Positions 55,023-63,891 of a DNA stretch of 64,000 bases are shown in pieces (position 1 is the stretch's first letter; every line of letters begins with the position of its first letter). Both the position numbers and the translations under genes were made by a program. Below the pieces are notes generated by a model, which was not told the origin of the DNA, searched no databases, and saw nothing but the letters and a program-made list of their open reading frames with translations. The stretch is from positions 1,014,501 through 1,078,500 of the forward strand of contig NZ_BMGI01000001.1 in NCBI RefSeq assembly GCF_014640115.1, given 5' to 3'. The DNA is from Sinisalibacter lacisalsi (GTDB lineage Bacteria; Pseudomonadota; Alphaproteobacteria; Rhodobacterales; Rhodobacteraceae).

Positions 55023-57922
55023 GCGGGGCGTTTCGCCTGCCCGGTGGGCTGGTCGACCGCGACCGCCCGCTCGGCTTCACCTTCAATGGTCGCCGCTACC
55101 GGGGTTTCGCCGGTGATACCTTGGCCTCCGCGCTGCTCGCCAACGGCGTGCGCCTCGTGGGGCGCTCGTTCAAGTATCACCGCCCGCGCGGCATCTTCAC
55201 CGCCGGCAGCGAGGAGCCCAACGCGTTGGTGACGCTGGGCATGGGGCGCAACGCCTTGCCCAACAGCCGCGCGACGATGGTCGAGCTTGCCGACGGGATC
55301 GCGGCGTTCAGCCAGAACCACCTCGGCCCGCTCGGCTTCGACCCGCTGGCGGTGACCGACCTGCTCGCGTCCTTCCTCGGTGCCGGGTTCTACTACAAGA
55401 CCTTCATGTGGCCGAAAGCTTTCTGGGAACGGCTTTACGAGCCGTTGATCCGCAAGGCCGCCGGGCTTGGCCGCCTGCCGGCCGGGGCGGACCCGACGCT
55501 CTACGACAAGGGCCACCTGCATTGCGATGTGCTGGTGATCGGCGCCGGGCCGGCCGGGCTCGCCGCCGCCCGCGCTGCCGGTCAGGCCGGTGCGCGGGTG
55601 ATCCTCGCCGACGAGGGCTTTCGCCCCGGCGGGCGCCTGCTCGCCGAGCGCCACGAGATCGACGGCGCGCGCGGGGCGGACTGGGCAGCGGCGCAGTGGC
55701 AGGCACTTGCCGCGATGCCGAACGTCCGGCTCATGCCGCGATCCACGGCGTTCGGGCTTTACGATCACGGCATTACCGGCGTCTTGGAGCAGGTCGCCCC
55801 CGACGCCCGCGCCGCCGACAAGCCGGCCGAGATCCTCTGGCGCGTTCATACCCGCCGCATCGTGCTGGCCGCAGGGGCCACCGAGCGCCCGCTGGTGTTT
55901 CCCGGCAATGACCGGCCCGGGATCATGCTCGCGGGCGCGGTGCAGGCCTACGTCAATCGCTGGGCGGTGGCGCCGGGCCGAAGGGTCGCGATCCTCGCCA
56001 ATCACGACGGCGGCGCGGCGCTGGCGGCGGAACTGGAAGCGTCCGGGCTCGACATCGCGGCGGTGATCGACGCGCGGCGCGATCCCGCCGTGGTCGCCAC
56101 AAGGGGGCGGCGCGGGCTGCGGGCGCTAACCCTCGCGGACGGACGCCGGATTGCTTGCGACGCGCTCGCCGTCTCCGGCGGCTGGTCGCCCAACCTGCAC
56201 CTCGCCGTGCACCGCGACGGCAAGCCGCTCTGGCGCGACGATATCCAGGCCTTCGTGCCGGGGGAGGTGCTGCCCGAGGGGCTCGCGGTCGCCGGGGCGG
56301 CGGGCGGCAGTTTCGGGTTGCGCGACTGCCTTGCCGAGGGGGGCGGCGCCGGGCGCGCGGCGGCCGAGGCTTGCGGCTTCACGGTGCCCGACGCGCCCGG
56401 CTTCGCGGCCGACAACGCGCAACACCCGCCCGCCCCGATCTGGGAGCTTTCGCCGGGGCGGGGCCGGGCCTGGGTCGATCTGCAGAACGACGTGACGACC
56501 AAGGACATCCGGCTGGCCCACCGCGAGGGGTTCCGCTCGGTCGAACATCTCAAGCGCTACACCACGCTCGGCATGGCCACCGACCAGGGCAAGACCGGGA
56601 ACATGCTGGCGCTGGCCCTGATGGCCGGGCACACCGGGCGCAGCATCCCCGAGACCGGCACCACCCGCTACCGCCCGCCCTACGTGCCGATCAGCCTCGG
56701 CGCACTCGCCGGGCGCGAGGGCGGGCACGGGTTCAAGCCGGTGCGTCGCAGCCCGACGCATGATTGGGCGGCGGCGCGTGGAGCCTCTTTCGTCGAAAGC
56801 GGGTTGTGGCTGCGCGCCGAGTGGTTCGCGCGGGCGGGCGAGAGCGGCTGGCGCGCATCGGTCGACCGCGAGGTGATCGCAGTGCGCGCGGGCGTCGGCA
56901 TCTGCGATGTCTCGACGCTCGGCAAGATCGACATCCAGGGCCGCGACGCCACGGAGTTCGTCGACTTCGTCTATTGCAACGGCTTTGCCAAGCTCCCCGT
57001 GGGCCGGGTGCGCTACGTGTTGATGCTGCGCGAAGACGGGATCGTGATGGATGACGGCACCACCGCGCGCTTGGGCGAGAACCACTACCTGATGACCACC
57101 ACCACCGCCAATGCCGGGCCGGTCTTCCAGCACCTCGAATTCGTCCGCCAGTGCCTGCGGCCGGAACTCGACGTTCACCTCGTTGCCGATACCGACGGCT
57201 GGGCGCAGATCGCGGTGGCTGGACCGAAAGCGCGCACGCTGCTCGCCCGGCTGGTGGATGCGCCCTTCGACATCTCCGATGCGGCCTTTCCCTTCATGGC
57301 CTGCGCCACGCTGACGGTTTGCGGCGGCACCCCGGCGCGGCTGTTCCGGATCTCGTTTTCGGGCGAGCTTGGCTACGAACTGGCGGTGCCCGCCCCCTTC
57401 GGCGCGGCGCTGGCGGAAGTTTTGATGGCGGCGGGCGCCGATTTGGGGGTCACGCCCTACGGCGTCGAGGCGCTGAACGTGCTTCGGATCGAGAAAGGCC
57501 ACGTGTCGGGGCCGGAACTCAACGGCCAGACCGCGCCCAAGCATCTCGGGCTCGGCCGCATGGCTTCGCAAGGCAAGGACTACATCGGCCGCGCCCTCGC
57601 CGGGCAGACCCGCATCGACGGGGCCGAAACCGCTCGGCTGGTGGGCCTGCGACCGACCGACAGAACGCAGCCGCTCAGCGCCGGCGCGCATCTCCTCGAG
57701 CCGGCCGCCCCGCGAACCCAAACGCATGACCTGGGCTGGATCAGTTCTGTGGCGTTCTCACCAACCCTCGGCCATCACATCGGGCTTGCGCTGTTGAACG
57801 ACGGCGAGGCGCGGATCGGGGCGCGGCTCTGCGCTGTCGATGCCATCGGCGATACCGAGGTGGAGGTCGAGATCGTGCCGCCGCAGTTCATCGACCCGGA
57901 AGGAGCACGGCAACGTGGCTGA
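55019..57922 (+). CDS. soxA: Sarcosine oxidase alpha subunit
   Basis: The 967-residue subunit has an N-terminal ferredoxin-like segment (GFTFNGRRYRGFAGDTLASALLANGV). The NAD-binding Rossmann motif is VLVIGAGPAGLAAARAAG, and a C-terminal GcvT-like folate domain has HLKRYTTLGMATDQGKTGN, SFSGELGYELAVP and EALNVLRIEKGHVSGPELNGQT. It transfers the methyl-derived carbon to tetrahydrofolate. The length is normal. It overlaps the delta and gamma genes at each end, giving one tightly coupled operon. Confidence 0.95.
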   Translation: MSGAFRLPGGLVDRDRPLGFTFNGRRYRGFAGDTLASALLANGVRLVGRSFKYHRPRGIFTAGSEEPNALVTLGMGRNALPNSRATMVELADGIAAFSQNHLGPLGFDPLAVTDLLASFLGAGFYYKTFMWPKAFWERLYEPLIRKAAGLGRLPAGADPTLYDKGHLHCDVLVIGAGPAGLAAARAAGQAGARVILADEGFRPGGRLLAERHEIDGARGADWAAAQWQALAAMPNVRLMPRSTAFGLYDHGITGVLEQVAPDARAADKPAEILWRVHTRRIVLAAGATERPLVFPGNDRPGIMLAGAVQAYVNRWAVAPGRRVAILANHDGGAALAAELEASGLDIAAVIDARRDPAVVATRGRRGLRALTLADGRRIACDALAVSGGWSPNLHLAVHRDGKPLWRDDIQAFVPGEVLPEGLAVAGAAGGSFGLRDCLAEGGGAGRAAAEACGFTVPDAPGFAADNAQHPPAPIWELSPGRGRAWVDLQNDVTTKDIRLAHREGFRSVEHLKRYTTLGMATDQGKTGNMLALALMAGHTGRSIPETGTTRYRPPYVPISLGALAGREGGHGFKPVRRSPTHDWAAARGASFVESGLWLRAEWFARAGESGWRASVDREVIAVRAGVGICDVSTLGKIDIQGRDATEFVDFVYCNGFAKLPVGRVRYVLMLREDGIVMDDGTTARLGENHYLMTTTTANAGPVFQHLEFVRQCLRPELDVHLVADTDGWAQIAVAGPKARTLLARLVDAPFDISDAAFPFMACATLTVCGGTPARLFRISFSGELGYELAVPAPFGAALAEVLMAAGADLGVTPYGVEALNVLRIEKGHVSGPELNGQTAPKHLGLGRMASQGKDYIGRALAGQTRIDGAETARLVGLRPTDRTQPLSAGAHLLEPAAPRTQTHDLGWISSVAFSPTLGHHIGLALLNDGEARIGARLCAVDAIGDTEVEVEIVPPQFIDPEGARQRG

Positions 57923-58454
57923 ATACCGTCTCACCCCAACCCCGGCGATCGCCGCCGCGCCGGTTGAGATCGGCGGCACCCGTCTCGCGCCGCGTGCGCC
58001 CGAAGCGGTGCAGACGCTGGTGTTGCGCACGCAGGATCCCGCGGCCCTCGCCGCCGCGATCGAGGCGGCCCTCGGGCCGCTGCCGGCGATCGGGCAAAGT
58101 GCGCTCACAAGGGCGGGGGCCGTGCTCCTGCGCCCGTCGCGCGAGCGCGGTCTGCTGATCGGCCGTTGCCCCGCGCTCACCTTGACGCCGAATTTCCACG
58201 CCGTCGACCAGACTGGCTTCTGGGCCATGATCGCGCTGGAGGGCGAGAGCGCGCGATCCGTGCTCGAGCGGCACTGGCGGCCCGACCTCGGCGATACTCG
58301 CTTCCCGCCCGGGGCGGTGGCGCAAAGCAGCCTGTCGGGCGTGGCGGTGACCCTGTTTCGCGAATCCGCGCAGGGCTTCGGGATCCTCGCGCCGCGCTCC
58401 TATGCCGCGTGGCTGTTTGACGAACTCGCCACCACCCTGCTCTGGGTTTGCTGA
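57915..58454 (+). CDS. soxG: Sarcosine oxidase gamma subunit
   Basis: The 179-residue subunit has the SoxG features: a variable N-terminus, VLLRPSRERGLLIG, then ARSVLERHWRPDLGDTRFPPGAVAQSSLSGVAVTLF and the final FGILAPRSYAAWLFDELATTLLW. It is needed for assembly of the heterotetramer. The GTG start at 57915 overlaps the soxA end by 8 bases and has AAGGAG upstream. It closes the sox operon and converges on the MFS gene. Confidence 0.9.
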   Translation: MAEYRLTPTPAIAAAPVEIGGTRLAPRAPEAVQTLVLRTQDPAALAAAIEAALGPLPAIGQSALTRAGAVLLRPSRERGLLIGRCPALTLTPNFHAVDQTGFWAMIALEGESARSVLERHWRPDLGDTRFPPGAVAQSSLSGVAVTLFRESAQGFGILAPRSYAAWLFDELATTLLWVC

Positions 58455-58479
58455 GCGCGCGGGCGATTTCCGGACGGGG

Positions 58480-59655
58480 TCACACCATCACGGCGCGCTC
58501 CCGGACGTGGCGGTTGCGCAGCGCCAGCGCCAGCGCCGTCGGCAGGACGGCTGCACCGAGAAACATCGTCTGCACCCCGAAGGCTTCCGCCGCGACGCCG
58601 GCGAAGGCTGGTCCCAGAACGCTGCCCGCCGCCGTGGCAAGAAGCGCCGCCGTGAAGCTGAGCGACGGCAGCCTGGGGAACAGGCGCTCCGACCAGAACG
58701 CGAGGACGGCGCTCGTCATCATCACGTGCACCCCCTGCAGCCCGGCCGAAGCGGTCAGCCCCACCCAGCTTCCGGGCAGAACCGCCGGCAGCGCGACCGA
58801 CAGCGCCCCGGCCAGCATCACCAGCCGAAGGAGCCACGGCAGGCCGATGGCCCGCTTCACCCGCCCGGTGGTGAGGCCCGCCAGGCCGAACAGGCCGTAG
58901 ACCATGAACACCATCGCGGGCGTGGCCCCGGTGGGCAGGCCGCGAACCCCGCCGCGGTTCAGCATGTGGTCGGCGGCAAAGGAAATGTAGATCGCCGAGG
59001 TCGTTCCGTAGGCGAAGGCAATGGCGAAAAGGGGCAGCGCCGCGATCCGCAGAAGATCGCGCCATGCCCCTCGGGGCATGGACGTGGTGTCCTTGTCGAT
59101 CTTGCGCAAAACGGCCCAGTTGACGATCAGCACGACGGCGCTCGCGATCGCGAAGAACGCCCAGCAAACCCGCCATGACAGGCCCGTCAGCACCATGATC
59201 AGCGCCGCAGCACCAGCGGCCACGACCCCGACACTTGTTCCGGTGCTGATCTCCGACAGCGCCGTGGGCCGGTCCACGTCGAAGACCTTGCGGTGAACCG
59301 CGTCGTTGAACGGTGTCCAGGCGAAGCCGGCGCTCGACGCGGCCAGGAAGACGCCGAGGGCCAACACGAACAGGTTCGGTGCGAAGGTGATGATGCCCAT
59401 GCCGGCCGTCGCCGCGATCAGGCCCGACAGCACCGGCGCTTCAGGCCCCCGCCGTATCAGCAGCGCCTGCGCGATCAGTAGGCCGAGGAAGAAGCCGGTG
59501 AAACCGAGGCTGGAGACGAACCCGACCGCCGAGGTCGACATCGCGAATTCCGATCTGAACTCCGGCACGAAGAGGCCGAACCCCATCCGCCCCGGTCCGA
59601 AGCTGATGGCCGTCGCGGCAAAACCCGCTGCTGACAGGCTCTGGAACCAGGTGAT
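58480..59655 (-). CDS. MFS transporter without a standard start codon
   Basis: The 12-helix major facilitator protein has the loop RRGPEAPVLSG after TM2 and a TM4-5 stretch GFAWTPFNDAVHRK. It presumably exports or imports a small organic compound linked to the sox region, but the substrate is unknown. AGGAGG (59661-59666) sits 5 bases before an in-frame ATC (59655-59653) that begins TWFQSLSAAGFAATAISF, a complete first helix. The first in-frame ATG (59586) would lose that helix, and a stop codon at 59671-59673 blocks any longer frame. Either AUC initiates here, or a former ATG was mutated or misread. Confidence 0.75.
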   Translation of the reverse strand: MTWFQSLSAAGFAATAISFGPGRMGFGLFVPEFRSEFAMSTSAVGFVSSLGFTGFFLGLLIAQALLIRRGPEAPVLSGLIAATAGMGIITFAPNLFVLALGVFLAASSAGFAWTPFNDAVHRKVFDVDRPTALSEISTGTSVGVVAAGAAALIMVLTGLSWRVCWAFFAIASAVVLIVNWAVLRKIDKDTTSMPRGAWRDLLRIAALPLFAIAFAYGTTSAIYISFAADHMLNRGGVRGLPTGATPAMVFMVYGLFGLAGLTTGRVKRAIGLPWLLRLVMLAGALSVALPAVLPGSWVGLTASAGLQGVHVMMTSAVLAFWSERLFPRLPSLSFTAALLATAAGSVLGPAFAGVAAEAFGVQTMFLGAAVLPTALALALRNRHVRERAVMV

Positions 59656-59953
59656 GGCATCCTCCTGCTGTTATCCGGCTATCCGCGCGTGCTGGCACCG
59701 ACGTGGTGGCACCGGCCGCGCGAGGCAAGGCGCCGCCTGCCGGAATGCCCGGCCGGCTTCCGGACGGCCGCACGCGGTGAGGTCACCCTGAAAGGGTGCT
59801 GCACCGGGTGCAACCCCCGCGCCGCGCCGGGGTTTTGGCGCAGGCCCGGCGGCCAACGCTGCGCACGATCCGGGCGGATGCGTGGTGGTTTGACTGTCTG
59901 ACTGTGTGTTCGCGGAAGATACTTAGAAAACACCTAATATATTACCCCATCAG

Positions 59954-59967
59954 AATATCGAGATATT
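59954..59967. promoter_or_regulatory. Palindrome AATATC-GA-GATATT in the transporter leader
   Basis: This perfect 6-bp-arm palindrome in the AT-rich leader is one of two candidate operators. Symmetry alone is evidence, and no regulator can be named. Confidence 0.3.
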
Positions 59968-59979
59968 TGGATCTTTAGC

Positions 59980-59994
59980 TCATTGGAACAATGA
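59980..59994. promoter_or_regulatory. Palindrome TCATTG-GAA-CAATGA in the transporter leader
   Basis: This second perfect 6-bp-arm palindrome lies 12 bases after the first. Its half-site resembles the TTGAAC/CAATGA-type symmetry of BetI-like operators only loosely. Confidence 0.35.
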
Positions 59995-60203
59995 CTTGAG
60001 AGATAGGCCGAGGTTCCTTTTTTGAACATGTGGCAAAATCTCACCTTGAATCCTTAGGTAAACTCAATATTGTCCGCCTCAATGGATCGACCGGGTTGGC
60101 GGCGCCGCGTTGCGGACGCTGCTGGCTTTGGTCGATTCGGAAGTGCGGTGAGCGCGCTTCCCGTGCAGGTCGCGAAGACCCACACAAAACGAAAGGATCA
60201 ACC

Positions 60204-61178
60204 ATGAACCGTTTTACCAGACTCCTCGGCGCAACCGCGCTGGCGTTTCCCTTTGCATCGGCTGCTCAGGCGCAGGACTGCGGAGAGGTCTCGATCGCGC
60301 AGATGAACTGGGCGGCAGCCAAGGTTACCACCGAGGTGGCCCAGTTCATTCTTGAAGAAGGCTATGGCTGCGACGTCACCCTGGTGCCCTCCGATACGGT
60401 TCCGGCCATCGCGTCGGTTGCCGAGAACGGCGAGCCCGATGTCATCACCAACTTCTGGCTCAACTCCGCCGGCGAGGCCTATGACAAGCTCGAAGAGCAG
60501 GGCAAGGTCCAGCGGCTGACCTCCGTGCTGGAGCCGGGCGGCGTCGAAGGCTGGTGGATTCCCACCTACCTGGCCGAAGCGCACCCCGAGCTGACCACCA
60601 TCGAAGGGGTCATGAACAACCCCGAGCTGGTTGGTAACCAGTTCAACAATTGCCCCGATGGCTGGGGCTGCCGCGTGGTCAGCGACAACCTGGTGCGCGC
60701 CCTCGACCTCGAGGCCACGGGCATCAAGGTCTTCAACCACGGCTCGGGCGAAACGCTGGCCACCTCGATGGGTGCCGCGGTGAACGACCAGGAACCCTGG
60801 TTCGGCTACTACTGGGGTCCGACCGTGCCGATGGGCAAATACGACATGACCCGGGTCAGCCTCGGTGACTACAACGAAGAGGCATTCGCCAACCTGCAGA
60901 ACCCGGACACGCCGGATCCGCAGGTATCGGAGTTCCCGGCGGCGCCGATCCTGACCGCGGCGACGACGGACTTCATCGAAAGCAACCCCGAGGTGACCGA
61001 GTTCTTCACCAAGATGAGCTTTCAGACCAGCACGATGAGTGCGCTGCTGGCATGGGCGGACGCGAACAACGCCTCCTACGAGGAGACGGCCGCCTACTTC
61101 CTTGGCACCTACAAGGACCAGTGGTCGCAGTGGCTGAACGACTCGGCGCGCGAAAACCTCGCGGCCCTGCTTCAGTAA
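60204..61178 (+). CDS. Glycine betaine/proline-type ABC transporter, binding protein
   Basis: The 324-residue product has a signal peptide (cleavage near AAQAQ). It has the ProX/OpuAC-like stretches VSIAQMNWAAAKVTTEVAQFILE, DVITNFWLNSAGEAYDKLEEQGKVQ and EPWFGYYWGPTVPMG; the several tryptophans are like the aromatic box that holds quaternary ammonium groups. Four cysteines are present, and two in NNCPDGWGCRVV may pair. It should deliver betaine or proline-like solutes to the permease. The ATG at 60204 follows GAAAGGA. It is first in proX-W-V order. Confidence 0.92.
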   Translation: MNRFTRLLGATALAFPFASAAQAQDCGEVSIAQMNWAAAKVTTEVAQFILEEGYGCDVTLVPSDTVPAIASVAENGEPDVITNFWLNSAGEAYDKLEEQGKVQRLTSVLEPGGVEGWWIPTYLAEAHPELTTIEGVMNNPELVGNQFNNCPDGWGCRVVSDNLVRALDLEATGIKVFNHGSGETLATSMGAAVNDQEPWFGYYWGPTVPMGKYDMTRVSLGDYNEEAFANLQNPDTPDPQVSEFPAAPILTAATTDFIESNPEVTEFFTKMSFQTSTMSALLAWADANNASYEETAAYFLGTYKDQWSQWLNDSARENLAALLQ

Positions 61179-61195
61179 GCACGGCACGAAATCAG

Positions 61196-61223
61196 GCGGG
61201 GGCGGCCAGAGTGTCGCCCCCGC
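61196..61223 (+). terminator. Hairpin between binding protein and permease genes
   Basis: A perfect 9-bp stem (GCGGGGGCG / CGCCCCCGC) with a 10-base loop lies 17 bases after the binding-protein stop. The following sequence is pyrimidine-rich but lacks a real T-run, so it may stabilise the upstream message rather than stop transcription. Confidence 0.5.
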
Positions 61224-61304
61224 TGCTATCTCTTCCGCCCAAACGGACGCATCCCTCCTGCGACGTGCGGGCTCCCCGGCACGCATCACAGGAGCGCATG
61301 ATAC

Positions 61305-62339
61305 ATGGCCACCTATGACTTCCTGTTCTCGGCTCTCGGCTTGCAGGACTGGTGCGAGAGCAGCGGCACCACCGGGCCGATATCGCTCTCCGCCCTGCGC
61401 GACAGCGCCAGGGGCGAGACGGCTGCAGATGTCTCGATCTGGGATCTGCCCTTTCCCTCGATGGACGCGCTCAACGCGGCGTGCCAGTCGTTTCCGCGAT
61501 CGCGCGAGCTGACCCTCGGGCTGGAGCGCGGATTCCTGTCGATCAAGGACAGCCTCAGCATTGTGCTCGATCCCCTCACACAGCCGCTCAGCTGGGCCCT
61601 CGAGGCCGCGCTTTACGGTGTTCTCAACACGCCCTGGTGGATCATCATCCCGCTGCTGCTGCTGGTCACCTGGCTGGTGTCGCGGTCCTTCACGCTGCTG
61701 GCTTTCGTCAGCGTGTCGTTCCTCGGCCTCGCCTTCATAGATCACTACGATTACGCCATGCAGACACTGGCGATCATCCTGGTGTGCGCCTTCATATGCG
61801 TGCTGTTCGGGGTGCCCATCGGCATCGCGATGTCGCGATCCAATACCATGCAGCGGATGACCATTCCGGTGCTCGACATGCTGCAGACCCTGCCGCCCTT
61901 CGTCTACCTGATCCCGCTGATCTTCCTGTTCAGCGTGACCGAGCCCAAGCTCTACGGTATCGCCATCATCCTTTACGCCATCGTGCCGGTGATCCGCCTG
62001 ACCGACCTGGGCATCCGCATGGTCGACCAGAGCGTGATCGAGGCTGCCGACGCCTTCGGCATGACCGACCGGCAGAAGCTGTTCGGCGTTCAGGTGCCGC
62101 TGGCGTTGCCCAACATCATGGCCGGCGTCAACCAGACGATCATGATGAGCCTCGCCATGGTGGTGATCGCCTCGCTCGTCTCGGCCCCCGGCCTGGGTGT
62201 TCTGGTGCTGCGCGGCATCCGCAATCTCGAACTGGGTGTCGGCCTGGTCGCGGGCCTCGGCATCGTGATCCTGGCAGTGGTTCTCGACCGCGTCACCAAG
62301 GCCGCGCTTGCGCGCATCAACTCGACCCATAAAGCGTGA
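61305..62339 (+). CDS. Glycine betaine/proline-type ABC transporter permease
   Basis: The 344-residue ProW-like permease has a long hydrophilic N-terminal region (about 85 residues). Membrane segments follow, with the EAA loop EAADAFGMTDRQKLFGVQVPLALPNIMAG before the last two. The segment MLQTLPPFVYLIPLIFLF is characteristic of the betaine permease family. It lies 126 bases after the binding-protein gene, beyond a hairpin, and 11 bases before the ATPase gene. Confidence 0.93.
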   Translation: MATYDFLFSALGLQDWCESSGTTGPISLSALRDSARGETAADVSIWDLPFPSMDALNAACQSFPRSRELTLGLERGFLSIKDSLSIVLDPLTQPLSWALEAALYGVLNTPWWIIIPLLLLVTWLVSRSFTLLAFVSVSFLGLAFIDHYDYAMQTLAIILVCAFICVLFGVPIGIAMSRSNTMQRMTIPVLDMLQTLPPFVYLIPLIFLFSVTEPKLYGIAIILYAIVPVIRLTDLGIRMVDQSVIEAADAFGMTDRQKLFGVQVPLALPNIMAGVNQTIMMSLAMVVIASLVSAPGLGVLVLRGIRNLELGVGLVAGLGIVILAVVLDRVTKAALARINSTHKA

Positions 62340-62350
62340 GGACCAGCCCG

Positions 62351-63418
62351 ATGGCCAAGAAACGAACGCTTCTGGAGATCAAGCATCTCTACAAGATCTT
62401 CGGCCCCGAGCCGGAAGCCGCGCTTGAGCGGGTGCGCGCGGAGGGGCTCGGCAAGAGTGAGCTCATGGAGCAGACAAACCATGTGCTGGCTCTCAACGAC
62501 ATCAACACCGAGGTGCGCGAAGGCGAGATCACGGTGATGATGGGCCTTTCGGGGTCGGGCAAGTCGACCCTCATCCGCCATCTCAACCGGCTGATCGAGC
62601 CCACGGCTGGCGAGATCCTGCTCGATGGCGAGGACGTTCTCGCCCTGTCGCAGGAACAATTGCGCCGCATGCGCCGCGAGCGCATGTCGATGGTGTTCCA
62701 GAACTTTGCGCTGCTGCCGCACCGCACGGTTCTCGATAACGCCGGGATGGCTGCCGCCACGCGCGGCGACAAGCGCGCCGATTACGAAAAGGACGCGCGC
62801 AAATGGCTCGACCGTGTCGGGCTGGGCGGCAATGCCGACCAGTACCCGCACGAGCTTTCGGGCGGTATGCAGCAGCGTGTCGGGCTGGCGCGCGCGCTTG
62901 CGTCCAACTCGCCGATCATGCTCATGGACGAGGCTTTCTCGGCGCTCGATCCGCTGATCCGAACCGACATGCAGGACCTGTTGCTCGAATTGCAGTCGGA
63001 ATTGCAAAAGACCGTCGTGTTCATCAGCCACGATCTCGACGAGGCGCTGAAACTGGCCGATCACCTGGTGATCCTCAAGGACGGTTTCGTCGTTCAGCAG
63101 GGCGAGCCGCAACACATCCTTCTGGAACCCGAGGACGACTACATCGTCGACTTCGTGTCCGACATCAACCGCGCCCGGGTGCTGCGCGTCCGCTCGGTGA
63201 TGAACGAAAGCGGCGATCCGGTTGCCGAGGGCGCGGTCGAGGTCGACCACGACGACACCCTGGAATCCGTCCTGTCGAAATCCGATGGCGCGATGGAGGC
63301 CCGCTTCGTGGTCACCCGCGATGGCGTCCGGGTCGGCACGCTGGACATGGCCGAGGTGCTGAAAGCGCTGGTGCCGGCCGCGGCTTCGGAGAGCGGGATG
63401 CGCACGCAGGCGACCTGA
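62351..63418 (+). CDS. Glycine betaine/proline-type ABC transporter ATPase
   Basis: The 355-residue ATPase has a ProV-type N-terminal extension (KHLYKIFGPEPEAALERV). Walker A is GLSGSGKST at 65-73, the signature is LSGGMQQRVGLARAL, and Walker B is IMLMDEAFSALDPLI. The C-terminal part (after about residue 275) is a short CBS-like region rather than the two full CBS domains of E. coli ProV, so osmotic/ionic sensing by that route may be reduced. It ends the three-gene transporter operon. Confidence 0.93.
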   Translation: MAKKRTLLEIKHLYKIFGPEPEAALERVRAEGLGKSELMEQTNHVLALNDINTEVREGEITVMMGLSGSGKSTLIRHLNRLIEPTAGEILLDGEDVLALSQEQLRRMRRERMSMVFQNFALLPHRTVLDNAGMAAATRGDKRADYEKDARKWLDRVGLGGNADQYPHELSGGMQQRVGLARALASNSPIMLMDEAFSALDPLIRTDMQDLLLELQSELQKTVVFISHDLDEALKLADHLVILKDGFVVQQGEPQHILLEPEDDYIVDFVSDINRARVLRVRSVMNESGDPVAEGAVEVDHDDTLESVLSKSDGAMEARFVVTRDGVRVGTLDMAEVLKALVPAAASESGMRTQAT

Positions 63419-63493
63419 CGCCGCCGCGGGGTCTCGCCCAGGCGGACCAAGGATTCCGGGTGCACGACGCCGGCAGGCGGGTTATTCACCCTC

Positions 63494-63841
63494 ATGCCCC
63501 ATGTCGTGATCGAATATTCCGAATCCCACCTTGGCGAGCCCGAGATCCGCACCCTGATGCAGGCGGCCTTCGAGGTTTGCGCCGGATCGGGCGTCATGCA
63601 GGCCGACGATGTGAAGGTTCGCGCCCTGCCTTTGAAATACGTCCTGTTGCAGGGGGGCGCCACGAGCTTCGTGCACATCACCTTGTCGCTGCTGGCCGGC
63701 CGCACCCCGCAACAGAAGGAAGCCCTCGCCATCGCGCTGCGGGAAAGGCTTGGCGGCGATTTTCCCGATATCGACGCGCTCAGCATCGACGTGCGCGACA
63801 TGGACCCGGTCGCCTACAAGAAACGGTTGCGCGGGGCTTGA
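63494..63841 (+). CDS. 5-Carboxymethyl-2-hydroxymuconate isomerase-like protein
   Basis: The 115-residue tautomerase-type protein begins MPHVVIEYS, giving the N-terminal Pro2 that acts as general base after removal of Met. It continues in the CHMI (HpcD) manner with KVRALPLKYVLLQGGATSFVHITLSLLAGRTPQQK and an ending DVRDMDPVAYKKRL. It isomerises 5-carboxymethyl-2-hydroxymuconate in homoprotocatechuate breakdown, but no other genes of that pathway are nearby. It may therefore act on another enol compound. It is not clearly part of the transporter operon. Confidence 0.88.
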   Translation: MPHVVIEYSESHLGEPEIRTLMQAAFEVCAGSGVMQADDVKVRALPLKYVLLQGGATSFVHITLSLLAGRTPQQKEALAIALRERLGGDFPDIDALSIDVRDMDPVAYKKRLRGA

Positions 63842-63850
63842 GCTTGAACC

Positions 63851-63879
63851 CCTGCGCCCCGGGTCGGCCGGGGCGCAGG
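63851..63879. terminator. Bidirectional hairpin between convergent genes
   Basis: A perfect 12-bp stem (CCTGCGCCCCGG / CCGGGGCGCAGG) with a 5-base loop lies between the isomerase stop and the stop of the minus-strand gene. Its symmetry and position suit termination from both sides, although T-runs are short. Confidence 0.7.
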
Positions 63880-63891
63880 CGGCTCGACGGG

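Larger units (their letters stand above)
59656..60203. other. Long AT-rich leader upstream of the betaine transporter
   Basis: No gene was recognised in this stretch between the MFS and transporter genes. Its first half is GC-rich; from about 59890 to 60070 it is unusually AT-rich for the window and contains two perfect short palindromes (annotated separately) plus a T-run (near 60018-60024). It probably holds the promoter and control sites for the proXWV-type genes. Confidence 0.6.
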
